A stretch of 64,000 nucleotides of DNA from Spirosoma radiotolerans (GTDB taxonomy: Bacteria; Bacteroidota; Bacteroidia; Cytophagales; Spirosomataceae). The stretch spans positions 5,069,501-5,133,500 of the forward strand of contig NZ_CP010429.1 of NCBI RefSeq assembly GCF_000974425.1, in the 5' to 3' direction. The notes beneath the pieces are model-generated. The model did no database searches. It saw nothing but the letters and a program-made list of their open reading frames with translations, and was not told where the DNA came from. The position numbers and the translations under genes were made by a program. The number at the start of each line of letters is the position of its first letter. Positions within the stretch are counted from its first letter, which is position 1. Below, one piece after another: positions 1-8,585 of the stretch.

Positions 1-42
1 TTGCCTGAGCCGGATAAAATCGGTCGGCCGATATAACTATCT

Positions 43-1065
43 TCATAAAAAAGTTGGTGAATAGACGTGACTAAGCTGATACTGTTGGTCATACAGCACT
101 TTATAGCGCTCAGCAGCCCGGTTGATGGTGTATTGCTGCGCATTTTTCAGGCCGGCATCGATCAGGGTTTGTCGGTAAGTATCATCCTGAATAAGCCGCT
201 CTATACCCATTCGAATGGCGGCTATGTCAGTTGGGTCAACCAAATGAGCTGCATCAGCGGCCAGTTCCTGCATTGGCGAAACCCTGGCCGTAATCACGAC
301 CCGCCCCACAGCATTGGCTTCAAGAATGGGCAGGCCAAAGCCCTCCTGGGTCGAGATGAACGTAATAATATCACTTTCGTTGTATAGCTCAACGACTTGC
401 TCTTTGGGTAAGCTAACATACTGCCGATATTGAATCTGCCGCTGCTGTAATTCAGCAATCAGTTTATCGGTTAAGGATCCGACAATGAGGAGCATACAGG
501 GCATTGCCTCGATGGCCGCCATCAGGCGGGCTACATTTTTATGCCGAGCCGTTCCCAATTGCAACAGTCTCGGTTGCTGGTGCATAAAAGCCCTGGGACG
601 ATGCGTGAACAAAGGATCATAGCCATTGGGAACAACCTGCACTTTATGAGCTATACGCCCTACATACCGGATCAACTCCTGCCTGGTGTTTTCCGAAACG
701 GCCGTCACAACACCGGCCCGACGAATGGGCAGGTAATACCAAAGCAGCCAGAAAATCAGGTACCGGACTGGTCGTTTGCGGTTATTGGTCAATAAAAAGC
801 AGTCGTGAATGGTCAGTATCGTGCGCGACGCGGGTAAGGCCAGTGCCGCATAATGAATATCGCCCGTAATATGAAAAAGATCGGCAGTAAGCTGTTTTAT
901 GAAACGTAGATTTTGCCAGACCGGTCGTAGACCCCGACTCACATACGGCAAGCGAATGGCCTGTGTGTTTACACCCAGACCCGCCACCTCAACCCGAACA
1001 CTATCGAACAACTGGTCGATGCTATAGCCAGTGCCGGGGCTTCGAAACAGGTATAGAACAGTCAT
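43..1065 (-). CDS. Glycosyltransferase family 4 (GT-B fold)
   Basis: Likely transfers a sugar from an activated donor to a growing surface glycan at the cytoplasmic face of the inner membrane. The C-terminal half carries the GT4 donor-binding signature: a Q-L-G-T stretch, then STQEGFGLPILEANAVGR, where E-G-F-G-L-P-x-x-E is the family's diagnostic motif. The N-terminal half is the variable acceptor domain. I start at the ATG at 1065 (MTVLYLF), which opens a typical first beta strand and lies 7 nt behind the preceding polymerase stop; an upstream in-frame start would overlap that gene. It is the last visible gene of a minus-strand polysaccharide operon. The sugar and linkage cannot be read from sequence. 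Confidence 0.85.
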   Translation of the reverse strand: MTVLYLFRSPGTGYSIDQLFDSVRVEVAGLGVNTQAIRLPYVSRGLRPVWQNLRFIKQLTADLFHITGDIHYAALALPASRTILTIHDCFLLTNNRKRPVRYLIFWLLWYYLPIRRAGVVTAVSENTRQELIRYVGRIAHKVQVVPNGYDPLFTHRPRAFMHQQPRLLQLGTARHKNVARLMAAIEAMPCMLLIVGSLTDKLIAELQQRQIQYRQYVSLPKEQVVELYNESDIITFISTQEGFGLPILEANAVGRVVITARVSPMQELAADAAHLVDPTDIAAIRMGIERLIQDDTYRQTLIDAGLKNAQQYTINRAAERYKVLYDQQYQLSHVYSPTFL

Positions 1066-1072
1066 AGGCGAA

Positions 1073-2404
1073 TTATAAGTGAATGCCAACGCGCTTGGAT
1101 ACCCAAAAAAGCAGCGCAATAAACAGGGCGTTGTTCAGCAAACTGCCCCAGGTTGAGAGCAGATCGGTTTCCATCGTTAGACAGCCGATGTATAGCATTG
1201 GTAACCAAAAGATCAGTGAAGGCATGCGTTCTGCCAGGCGCAGGACGTAATGAAAAGCGCCACCCAGCAATAATCCGTAGAACAGGGCGAAGAGCACACC
1301 GCCATACCCAAAATTCACGTAGCCCTCTCCTAACGGCGACAAATTAATACTCGTATTTTCGGTCTGTCGCAGGCTCGTAAAGCGCCGTATGTTTTCATAG
1401 CCACCCGTTTGCGGTTTATTCGCCCAGAACAGCCGGGGAATAAACGGGTAGATCAATGACAGCAATACCGCTCCCCTGGCATAGTCTTCGTGCAGCGGTA
1501 CTTTGGCCATAGCGCTCCCAATCATAATGCCCTGATTAAACCGAACAAAGGAGAGAAACGCATGATCGGCGTTCAGCAGTTTTTCAGGGTGGGTAAGCCG
1601 ATCCGCGAGCAGTTCAGCCATCAGCGTCGTATTTGCCGTCCGCTCCGCCCGACTGTAGCCCCAGGTGTTATACCGGTATTCGCCTTTGATCGACTGAATC
1701 AGTAACAAAAAGGCGAAAGCAGAAAGGATAACGGTTGTTTTCAACGAAGTGGTTATCCGATCCGGCATACCGGCGGCCAGGAAAAGAACCGCCAGCAGGA
1801 GCCAAAAGAATAGATCGCCGAACATGCCAGTCCATACCGTATTGACCAGCAGGACCATTGCAGCAAGACCGATCACGACAAACCGGTAGGGGCTTCGGGA
1901 ATAGTAAGCATAAAACGCACTGATGCACAGGCAGTACGACGGTATCGTGCCGACCATTGCAGGTGCTGTCGGCACAATCATTTTAATAATAAACCCCAGC
2001 AAACCAATGGCTAACAAAACGATACAGGTTGCTGGCTTTGTCTGGAGATACGCGGTCCCGGCCTGCATATACACTACGTGCGTACGCCCCAAATCACGAC
2101 TACTAAACCTGTTCAGACCCGCATAAAACGCCAGGAAAGCCGGTAACGCATAGCTAAAATAAACCGTTGAGTCAATCGGCATCGACGACGGAAACACCCA
2201 GTATGTCAGGGCCGGAACCAGCAAAATTTCCAGCGACGCAATGAAACTGATGCAGGGCAACAGCGCTATCGTTTTGCCAATTTTCGCTACGAATACTAGA
2301 AATACATGGGCTGATACTGCTACCGCCAAGGCCTCTAAAACGGTACTTTCCACCAGATACATGGCCAGCCCAATGAGACCAACGCTCGCTAACAGAGCTT
2401 TCAT
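1073..2404 (-). CDS. Wzy-like O-antigen/capsule polymerase, polytopic membrane protein
   Basis: A 443-aa protein made almost wholly of hydrophobic segments, about ten to twelve predicted membrane helices. One long hydrophilic loop lies in the middle (about residues 240-350, rich in R, N, T and containing RFNQG and FIPRLFWANKPQTGG). That topology, with a large external loop and an Arg-rich region, is typical of Wzy-type polymerases that join oligosaccharide repeat units in the periplasm. Placement between two glycosyltransferase genes and near a Wzz-like gene supports the role. Sequence conservation in this family is too low to be certain; a flippase-like or other EpsG-type protein remains possible. 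Its ATG shares one base with the stop of the preceding gene, implying translational coupling. Confidence 0.7.
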   Translation of the reverse strand: MKALLASVGLIGLAMYLVESTVLEALAVAVSAHVFLVFVAKIGKTIALLPCISFIASLEILLVPALTYWVFPSSMPIDSTVYFSYALPAFLAFYAGLNRFSSRDLGRTHVVYMQAGTAYLQTKPATCIVLLAIGLLGFIIKMIVPTAPAMVGTIPSYCLCISAFYAYYSRSPYRFVVIGLAAMVLLVNTVWTGMFGDLFFWLLLAVLFLAAGMPDRITTSLKTTVILSAFAFLLLIQSIKGEYRYNTWGYSRAERTANTTLMAELLADRLTHPEKLLNADHAFLSFVRFNQGIMIGSAMAKVPLHEDYARGAVLLSLIYPFIPRLFWANKPQTGGYENIRRFTSLRQTENTSINLSPLGEGYVNFGYGGVLFALFYGLLLGGAFHYVLRLAERMPSLIFWLPMLYIGCLTMETDLLSTWGSLLNNALFIALLFWVSKRVGIHL

Positions 2405-3438
2405 CAGACAGTTAGTTTTATTCCTGTCGAACTCACCAGCGAGTGCATTCCCAACGTATGGATTAGCTGCCCGACGCGGTGATCGAGGGTATGGTACTGC
2501 TGAAAATGAGTGTACTGTCGGTTGGCTAATTCGTGCCGTTCGTTGGCGTGCGTCAGGTAATACCGGATTTTATCAATGGCTTCGTCAATCGTTCGAAAGG
2601 TCACTGCATCGGCCGGAACGCCCGTATAATCGACAATGGTTGGTTTGTAGTCGCAGAGTTGAAACCCGCCAATGCCGTTAATTTCAAAGTACTTCTGATT
2701 AACGGACGTGACTTCGGCATAATGCAGATTATTGAAAACGATTCGGGCACCATACAGCAACCGGTTTTTCTCCGCGCCAACCAAATACTGCCCACGATAG
2801 GCCGACTGCACAGCCCGACGCAAATAGGGGCCTTCGGCACCAAACACGGCTACACGGATACCGGCGCGCAGAAGCCGGTCAGCCATACGGGCCCGATAGG
2901 CGTACAAATTGCCGTAAACCAGCACATCAATATTGGTTTGTGCTTCGGCAGCGGCCTTGTCAATAATTGGCTTTTGGTGGATGCGTGGATTAAATCCTTC
3001 GGGTAGGTAATGCGCGTTTGCGCCAAGTTTGGTCCGCAGGAAATCAACGATGTACGGTTCTTTCGAGAAATAATAATCGAAATCAGCCGCGATAATCTGC
3101 TGCTTCTCCAGATTTGAGAGGGCATCGGGATTCAGTTGAACCACGGGAACGCCAGGCAAGTATTGCTTGATGTGTTCCACAAGGATCGGATGCAGATGGC
3201 GGTAGACAATAACTACCAGATCGGGCCGAAGTGCAGCAATTTTACTGGCCAATCGGGCGTTCACCAGCCGGTCGTAAGGTTCGTTGAAGCGGGACAGCCA
3301 GTAATGTAGGCGGGCCGAAACAGGCAATACATCCGGTATATCCAACACGGTAACGTCATGCCCCAGCGTCTTGAAGGAGTCCCACAGATGGTACTCGAAC
3401 GAATCGAACAACCGGCTTCCAACAAGGACTACATTCAT
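2404..3438 (-). CDS. CgeB-like glycosyltransferase
   Basis: About 344 aa from the chosen ATG at 3438 (MNVVLVGSRLFDS), a clean Rossmann-like first strand; a start at 3495 would overlap the dehydrogenase gene. The N-terminal half resembles the spore-maturation CgeB/DUF3880 type (PDLVVIVYRHLHP, then VVQLNPDALSNLEKQQ). The C-terminal part contains LYGARIVFNNLHY, then EINGIGGFQLCDYKP, matching the Glyco_trans_1_2 pattern 'iF.~~g~G~f.L~~~' seen in CgeB proteins. Probably adds a sugar to a glycan precursor in the cytoplasm. Donor and acceptor unknown. It lies inside the polysaccharide operon, 13 nt downstream of the dehydrogenase gene. Confidence 0.7.
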   Translation of the reverse strand: MNVVLVGSRLFDSFEYHLWDSFKTLGHDVTVLDIPDVLPVSARLHYWLSRFNEPYDRLVNARLASKIAALRPDLVVIVYRHLHPILVEHIKQYLPGVPVVQLNPDALSNLEKQQIIAADFDYYFSKEPYIVDFLRTKLGANAHYLPEGFNPRIHQKPIIDKAAAEAQTNIDVLVYGNLYAYRARMADRLLRAGIRVAVFGAEGPYLRRAVQSAYRGQYLVGAEKNRLLYGARIVFNNLHYAEVTSVNQKYFEINGIGGFQLCDYKPTIVDYTGVPADAVTFRTIDEAIDKIRYYLTHANERHELANRQYTHFQQYHTLDHRVGQLIHTLGMHSLVSSTGIKLTV

Positions 3439-3451
3439 CGCATTATCCCAA

Positions 3452-4744
3452 TTAAAGTCGCCAGTAGTCGATTTCATCGTCTTTTCGCACGGCATATAAC
3501 CCCTTCAAATCCAACAGGATAGGAGCCGTTTTCATCAGCGACTTAAAGTAGGCGATATCAAGCGTCCGATAGGCATCATGCCCAACAGCCACAATCACAG
3601 CATCATACTGTGTAGAGGGGCTATCCAGCAGGCTCATATTGTAGGTCTGGGCAACCTCATTGGGCGATGCATACGGATCAACAACGTGAACGTTGATGGC
3701 GTATTTCATCAGCTCCCGCACCAGATCAGCCACTTTGGAGTTTCGAATATCGGCGATATTCTCCTTGAACGTCAGCCCCATAACCAGCACTTTCGTTTGG
3801 GCCGGATTGGTATCGCGATGGAGCAACATCTGCACCAGTTTGGTGGCAACAAAAGCGGGCATACCGTCGTTGATCCGCCGACCGGAGTTAATTACCTGCG
3901 GATCGTAGCCAAGCTGCCGGGCTTTATAAAGCAGATAATACGGATCAATGCCGATGCAGTGGCCACCAACCAGCCCCGGTGTGAAGGGCAGAAAATTCCA
4001 TTTCGTGGATGCCGCGTTAATAACCTCCTGGGTGTCGATACCGAGCTTGTCAAAAATGATGGCCAGCTCATTCATCAGCGAGATATTCAGGTCACGCTGC
4101 ACATTTTCAATTACTTTGGCCGCTTCGGCCACCTTGATACTCGGTGCTGTGTATATGCCCGCGCGGATAATGCAGCCGTATACATCGGCAATGGTCTGAG
4201 CGGCCTCGGTATCACTTCCCGAAACGACCTTCAGAATATCCGTCAGCGTTCGCACTTTGTCGCCGGGGTTGATGCGCTCGGGCGAGTAACCCAGTTTGAA
4301 CTCCTCTCCCAGCCTTAAACCAGACTGCTGGATTAAAACAGGCAGGCAGTCATCCTCGGTGCAGCCCGGATACACCGTCGATTCATAAACGACATAGTCG
4401 CCTGGTTTCAGCGCCCGCCCGATCAGCTCAGACGCTCGTTGCAGCGGTTTCAGGTCGGGCACTTTATAATCATCGACGGGCGTAGGCACGGCAACAACAA
4501 AGAAATGAGCTTGTTGAAGATCGTCAGGATTCGCCGTAAACGTAATGTCAGCGCCTTCAAATGCCTCGGCGGCTATTTGCCGGGACGGGTCTTCCCATCG
4601 TTGTAAACGGGTTATCCGGTCGGGGTTAGTATCGAAACCAATGACCCGAAACTGGCGGGCAAAGGCAAGCGCAAGCGGCAGGCCTACATAGCCCAGGCCG
4701 ATAACGGCAATTTGTTTTTCTTTCTGTCGAAGAGCGGTCAGCAA
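3452..4744 (-). CDS. UDP-sugar 6-dehydrogenase (WbpA/TviB type)
   Basis: Oxidises C6 of a UDP-hexose or UDP-N-acetylhexosamine to the uronic acid using two NAD+, supplying an acidic sugar for capsule or O-antigen. N-terminal NAD-binding motif GLGYVGLPLALAF (about residues 17-29). The catalytic block VGGHCIGIDPYYLLYKA holds the nucleophilic Cys. The central helix carries VAEAAKVIENVQRDLNISLMNE, typical of UDP-GlcNAc/UDP-ManNAc dehydrogenases more than of UDP-glucose dehydrogenase. The C-terminal UDP-binding domain contains GLTFKENIADIRNSKV. At 430 aa the length is normal. Which UDP-sugar is used cannot be settled here; the WbpA/TviB-like motif spacing favours an N-acetylated substrate. Confidence 0.88.
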   Translation of the reverse strand: MLTALRQKEKQIAVIGLGYVGLPLALAFARQFRVIGFDTNPDRITRLQRWEDPSRQIAAEAFEGADITFTANPDDLQQAHFFVVAVPTPVDDYKVPDLKPLQRASELIGRALKPGDYVVYESTVYPGCTEDDCLPVLIQQSGLRLGEEFKLGYSPERINPGDKVRTLTDILKVVSGSDTEAAQTIADVYGCIIRAGIYTAPSIKVAEAAKVIENVQRDLNISLMNELAIIFDKLGIDTQEVINAASTKWNFLPFTPGLVGGHCIGIDPYYLLYKARQLGYDPQVINSGRRINDGMPAFVATKLVQMLLHRDTNPAQTKVLVMGLTFKENIADIRNSKVADLVRELMKYAINVHVVDPYASPNEVAQTYNMSLLDSPSTQYDAVIVAVGHDAYRTLDIAYFKSLMKTAPILLDLKGLYAVRKDDEIDYWRL

Positions 4745-4757
4745 CGGGTCGGGTTCG

Positions 4758-5873
4758 TTAAAGGGATAAAACTTTTTCGGGCGGTGTATTGGCTACCATC
4801 GCCTGCAATTGACCGGCGACATCAGCCTTCCGGACGAGTACATACAAGGCGCCGGACACCAGCCCGACGACAGCAAAAAGCACGACGATTACCGTTCGCC
4901 TGGGCGAGATTCGTTTGAGCGGCACGCCCGGTGGTTCAAGCACTTTAAAGATTGGGGTTCGTGCCTGCACCCTGAGTTTCGACTGCTCAAACTGACGGGC
5001 CAGTTCTGTATAAACAGTCTGGGCAATACTCAGTTCAGCCTCCATCAGGTGCCGGTCCATGGTTGTGGCCAGCATCACAATGTTTTTGTGGTGATCGTTG
5101 TACTGAAAAACAGCGAGTTGCGCCTGTTTATACCGATTTTGGGCCGCATTTAACTGCTTACGGTAAAAAGTTAAATCCTGCCGGGCTTTCTCGGTGCGGT
5201 AAGTCGTTACGTAGTCTGTCAGATAGCTCATGGCCAGAGCCGCTACCGTTGCTGCCACGTTGGCATCGGGCATTGTAGCCGTAATGGTAATAATGCCCGA
5301 CCGGGTATCGAACTTAGCCCTGACGCGCTCACTGATTTCTTCAGCAAACGCCTGCTGGCGAACCGATAGGCGTACCGTTTTGTCGGATGGCGATGTGCCC
5401 AGCGAGTCTGCCCGATCCCCTTTCCGCAACGACATTAACTTCCGGAATGACCATTTAGTATCGGGCAGTAGAAACTGGCCAAGTCGTTGCGACTGACCAG
5501 CCGTTGTGGTAACCGGCTGATCGATCAGGTATAAAACAAAAGGCGTGCTCTGCAATACATGAGGATATAAATCGGGCCGAACGGCGTCCAGCTCGTCAGC
5601 GTCAGAAAAATCGACCCCCGAAAAGCCCGCCATGGAAGCCAGCCGCTTAAGTACATCGCCCGACCCATTGTTCATCTCGGGCATCAGCCGTGCTTCTGAT
5701 CTGAACTCGGGCGTTAGTATCAGGGCGATGGCCACGCCGATGCCAATAGCCAAACCCATTGCCAGCAGGAGCTTATACCGTTCCAGCCAGAGCGTCCGTA
5801 CAACCACATCGCCGGGCAAACGCACCCAGCGATTGGTTGGTAACGTCGGGCTGGATTCGGTCGAAACGATCAT
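4758..5873 (-). CDS. Wzz-type polysaccharide chain-length determinant
   Basis: 371 aa with one membrane helix near residues 35-55 (LLLAMGLAIGIGVAIALIL), a large periplasmic domain, and a second helix near 325-345 (VIVVLFAVVGLVSGALYVLV) preceded by the P-x2-P-x4-SP-rich segment LEPPGVPLKRISPRR. This two-helix layout with a Pro-rich pre-TM2 motif is diagnostic of Wzz/PCP co-polymerases that set polysaccharide chain length. There is no C-terminal tyrosine kinase domain, so it is a PCP-1 or PCP-2b rather than a fused PCP-2a. The central part has a coiled-coil-like stretch (DLTFYRKQLNAAQNRYKQAQ). It appears to be the first gene of the minus-strand operon. Confidence 0.82.
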   Translation of the reverse strand: MIVSTESSPTLPTNRWVRLPGDVVVRTLWLERYKLLLAMGLAIGIGVAIALILTPEFRSEARLMPEMNNGSGDVLKRLASMAGFSGVDFSDADELDAVRPDLYPHVLQSTPFVLYLIDQPVTTTAGQSQRLGQFLLPDTKWSFRKLMSLRKGDRADSLGTSPSDKTVRLSVRQQAFAEEISERVRAKFDTRSGIITITATMPDANVAATVAALAMSYLTDYVTTYRTEKARQDLTFYRKQLNAAQNRYKQAQLAVFQYNDHHKNIVMLATTMDRHLMEAELSIAQTVYTELARQFEQSKLRVQARTPIFKVLEPPGVPLKRISPRRTVIVVLFAVVGLVSGALYVLVRKADVAGQLQAMVANTPPEKVLSL

Positions 5874-5944
5874 GCAATAGAGTTAGAAGTAGACACCTGA
5901 CAGGGCGCAGCCGCTGAAATGACCCTATGACGGCGGAACAGCGA

Positions 5945-5978
5945 AAAAGTCTCCTACCCGATTACGGAGGAGACTTTT
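5945..5978 (-). terminator. Rho-independent terminator downstream of tgt
   Basis: An 11-bp perfect inverted repeat (AAAAGTCTCCT at 5945-5955 and its complement at 5968-5978) with a 12-nt loop. Read on the minus strand it ends in a T run, so it fits termination of tgt, whose stop is at 6013. The A/T arms would make it work on both strands. It separates tgt from the polysaccharide operon. Confidence 0.85.
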
Positions 5979-6012
5979 GTATCCGGATTCAGCAAAAGAG
6001 CTTTGTGTCAGT

Positions 6013-7143
6013 TCACAAACGTTGCATCAGCCGGACAACCATTTCGTTCTTCCAGGCAACAAAATCACCGGCCGCGATGTGTTCACGGGCCTGACGCACC
6101 AGCCAAAGGTAAAACGTCAAATTATGCAGGCTGGCAATCTGACCGCCCAGCAACTCCTCCGATTTGACCAGGTGACGCAGGTACGCTTTTGAGTAAAACG
6201 TGCTGGCGTATCCGCCCAGACCCGCGTCGATAGGGCTAAAATCGCGACTCCATTTCTCGTTCTTAATGTTCATAATGCCCTCCGTCGTGAACAGCAGGCC
6301 ATGTCGGGCGTTGCGCGTCGGCATCACACAGTCGAACATGTCTACGCCCAGCGCAATCGCTTCCAGAATGTTGGCGGGTGTTCCCACGCCCATCAGATAC
6401 CGGGGTTTATCGGCCGGTAGAATTTCATTCACCAGTTCGATCATGGCGTACATCTCCTCGGCTGGTTCGCCTACGGCTAAGCCGCCAATGGCGTTTCCTT
6501 CGCGCTCTTTGCTCGCAATTACTTCTGCCGACTGACGGCGTAAATCAGCATAGGTACTCCCCTGCACAATCGGGAACAGGGTTTGTTTGTAGCCATACAA
6601 GCCTTCTGTCGAATCGAAGCGATCGATGCAGCGGCCGAGCCAGCGGTGGGTCATCTCCATCGACTGGCGCGCATAGCCATACTCGCAGGGATAGGGCGTA
6701 CATTCATCAAAAGCCATGATAATGTCGGCCCCGATGGTTCGCTGAATATCCATCACGCCTTCGGGCGTAAACGTATGTTTAGACCCGTCGATGTGCGATT
6801 TGAACGTGACGCCTTCTTCTTTAATCTTCCGGGTATTCGACAGCGAATAGACTTGATAGCCCCCCGAATCGGTCAAAATAGGGCGACGCCAGCCATTGAA
6901 GCCATGCAGTCCTCCCGCCTGATTGAGTACCTCCAGTCCCGGCCGCATGTAGAGGTGATAGGTATTCCCCAGAATAATTTCGGCGTCGATGTCCGTTTCG
7001 AGTTCGCGCTGATGGACGGCCTTCACAGTACCTGCCGTGCCAACGGGCATAAAAATCGGTGTTTGAATGGGGCCGTGCTCCGTCGTCAGCGTTCCCGTTC
7101 GAGCCTTTGACTGTGGGTCGTTGGCAGTAATCGAAAATGTCAT
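6013..7143 (-). CDS. tgt: Queuine/preQ1 tRNA-guanine transglycosylase
   Basis: Exchanges G34 for preQ1 in the anticodon wobble position of tRNA Asp, Asn, His and Tyr. The (beta/alpha)8 barrel signatures are all present: TDSGGYQVYSL (about 91-101), IIMAFDEC (141-148), VQGSTYADLRRQSA (193-206), GGLAVGEP (220-227) and VDMFDCVMPTRNARHG (267-282) with the catalytic Asp. The usual CxCxxC zinc ligands are not there: residues 308-313 read GLGGYA, though the zinc-ligand His survives in ASLHNL (His340). I recall a weakened zinc site as common in Bacteroidota Tgt, so this is probably clade-typical rather than a mutation. At 376 aa the length is normal. Confidence 0.95.
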   Translation of the reverse strand: MTFSITANDPQSKARTGTLTTEHGPIQTPIFMPVGTAGTVKAVHQRELETDIDAEIILGNTYHLYMRPGLEVLNQAGGLHGFNGWRRPILTDSGGYQVYSLSNTRKIKEEGVTFKSHIDGSKHTFTPEGVMDIQRTIGADIIMAFDECTPYPCEYGYARQSMEMTHRWLGRCIDRFDSTEGLYGYKQTLFPIVQGSTYADLRRQSAEVIASKEREGNAIGGLAVGEPAEEMYAMIELVNEILPADKPRYLMGVGTPANILEAIALGVDMFDCVMPTRNARHGLLFTTEGIMNIKNEKWSRDFSPIDAGLGGYASTFYSKAYLRHLVKSEELLGGQIASLHNLTFYLWLVRQAREHIAAGDFVAWKNEMVVRLMQRL

Positions 7144-7147
7144 ACGG

Positions 7148-7155
7148 CAAAGATA
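7148..7155 (-). promoter_or_regulatory. Bacteroidota -7 element for tgt
   Basis: The minus strand reads TATCTTTG, matching TAnnTTTG, ending only 4 nt before the tgt ATG. A TTG lies further upstream (7172-7174) at a spacing of 16 nt, shorter than usual. If used, the transcript would begin at or next to the start codon, giving a leaderless or nearly leaderless mRNA. Confidence 0.5.
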
Positions 7156-7254
7156 CGCACCCGGCCTCGTTCAACAGTCGCCGGTATGCGTTCAGCATCA
7201 ATGTTCCCAACACCTGGTTCCTGAAACCTTGACCGTGGAACAATCTTCTTTACG

Positions 7255-7262
7255 TATCTTTG
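7255..7262 (+). promoter_or_regulatory. Bacteroidota -7 element for the GT2 gene
   Basis: TATCTTTG on the plus strand, matching TAnnTTTG, with TTG at 7229-7231 (spacing 23 nt, a little long). It would start transcription near 7268, which argues against a GT2 start codon upstream of that and supports the GTG at 7310. It is arranged divergently from the tgt promoter. Confidence 0.45.
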
Positions 7263-7309
7263 CCCGTTCAATCAAAATCAACGCATTAGCGAGTAAACGT
7301 CTCCCCTTT

Positions 7310-8512
7310 GTGATTACGGCCCTGCTGATAACCTGGCTACTGTTAGTCGGCATTCAGCTTATTTACATTTTACTTGTTTATTCAAGAACAGCCTTCTACC
7401 GTCAGCCTTACCGAAGCGATCCCACTTTACTACCAGTTCCATCGGGTAAATCCACCGATCCAGTCCAAACCGGCGTCACCGTTATCGTGTGCGCCCGCAA
7501 TGAGCGGGCAAACCTGATCGAGTTACTACCGCTATTGAACGACCAGCAGTATCCCGCCTTCGAGGTATTGGTGATGGACGACCGCTCAACCGATGGCACT
7601 CAGCTCTTTCTGGAAAACGACATTACAGCACTTTCGCGGGTCCGGTTCATCCGAATCGACCGGGAACACGAGCATGTAACGCCCAAGAAGTACGCCCTGA
7701 CGATTGCCCTCAAAAAAGCCATTTATCCCACCGTACTGCTTACCGATGCCGACTGCCGCCCGGCCTCAACCGACTGGCTGGCGGGCATGGTAGCTTCTTT
7801 GCAGGATGATAACAAGGCTATTTCGTTGGGTTTTTCGCCTTACGACTATCAACCCGGCTTTCTGAACCTGCTGATTCGGTCCGAAACTTTACTGACGGCG
7901 GTACAGTATTTTTCGCTGGCCCTGGCGGGCCGTCCCTATATGGGTGTTGGGCGGAATCTGGCCTACCGAACCAGCCTGTTTTTTGCCAATCGGGGTTTTT
8001 ATACCCACAAAAATGTGGTCGGTGGCGACGATGATCTGTTCATCAATGAGGTAGCCACCGCCCGCAACACCGCCGTTTGTCTGGACCCTGACACCTTTAT
8101 GTGGTCGAAGCCCAAAGAAGCCTGGGCAGACTGGCGAACCCAGAAACGACGCCATCTTAACGTGGGCAAATACTATAAACCAGGCCACAAGTTCCGGCTG
8201 GGGCTGCTGACGGGTTCGCATGTACTAAGCTGGCTGCTGGGGCTGGTGGTCGGCATTGTGGTGCTGGTGCATGAAGTGCAGCACCGTTCCTTTACCGCCA
8301 GCGAATGGTTACTTTTGCTGATCGGCACGGGCCTGTTCATTTTCCGGAAGCTCGCTTTCTGGGGCATCGTCGGGCGCATCAGTTACCGGCTTGCGCATAC
8401 CGTACATTGGGCCATTATTCCGTTTGTCGATCTGCTGCTGGCCGCGTACTACGGCCTGGCAGGCCTAAAAACACTGTTCAGGCGTCGAAAAAAACGTCTT
8501 TACTGGCGATAA
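7310..8512 (+). CDS. GT2 family membrane glycosyltransferase
   Basis: About 400 aa from the GTG at 7310. Residues 1-23 form a membrane helix (ITALLITWLLLVGIQLIYIL). A cytoplasmic GT-A domain follows: VTVIVCARNERANL, then VLVMDDRSTDGT (nucleotide-binding Asp), LTDADCRP (DxD metal site), GVGRNLAYR and GGDDDLFINEVA (catalytic base region), then RRHL in place of Q/RxxRW. Two or three C-terminal helices form the membrane channel region. This is the processive poly-GlcNAc/cellulose-synthase-like arrangement. The open frame extends to 7067 inside tgt but lacks any ATG near the first helix. The start codon is therefore uncertain. Substrate unknown. Confidence 0.78.
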   Translation: MITALLITWLLLVGIQLIYILLVYSRTAFYRQPYRSDPTLLPVPSGKSTDPVQTGVTVIVCARNERANLIELLPLLNDQQYPAFEVLVMDDRSTDGTQLFLENDITALSRVRFIRIDREHEHVTPKKYALTIALKKAIYPTVLLTDADCRPASTDWLAGMVASLQDDNKAISLGFSPYDYQPGFLNLLIRSETLLTAVQYFSLALAGRPYMGVGRNLAYRTSLFFANRGFYTHKNVVGGDDDLFINEVATARNTAVCLDPDTFMWSKPKEAWADWRTQKRRHLNVGKYYKPGHKFRLGLLTGSHVLSWLLGLVVGIVVLVHEVQHRSFTASEWLLLLIGTGLFIFRKLAFWGIVGRISYRLAHTVHWAIIPFVDLLLAAYYGLAGLKTLFRRRKKRLYWR

Positions 8513-8585
8513 AGCCGCCCGAACGGCCACATTCGGGATAAAATCCGTTAACTTACACCCGGACGTGGCCGTCCGGGCTATGGCC

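Noticed and set aside
3578..4318. 246-aa plus-strand open frame
   Set aside because: Antisense shadow of the UDP-sugar dehydrogenase; His/Asn-rich, no family pattern.
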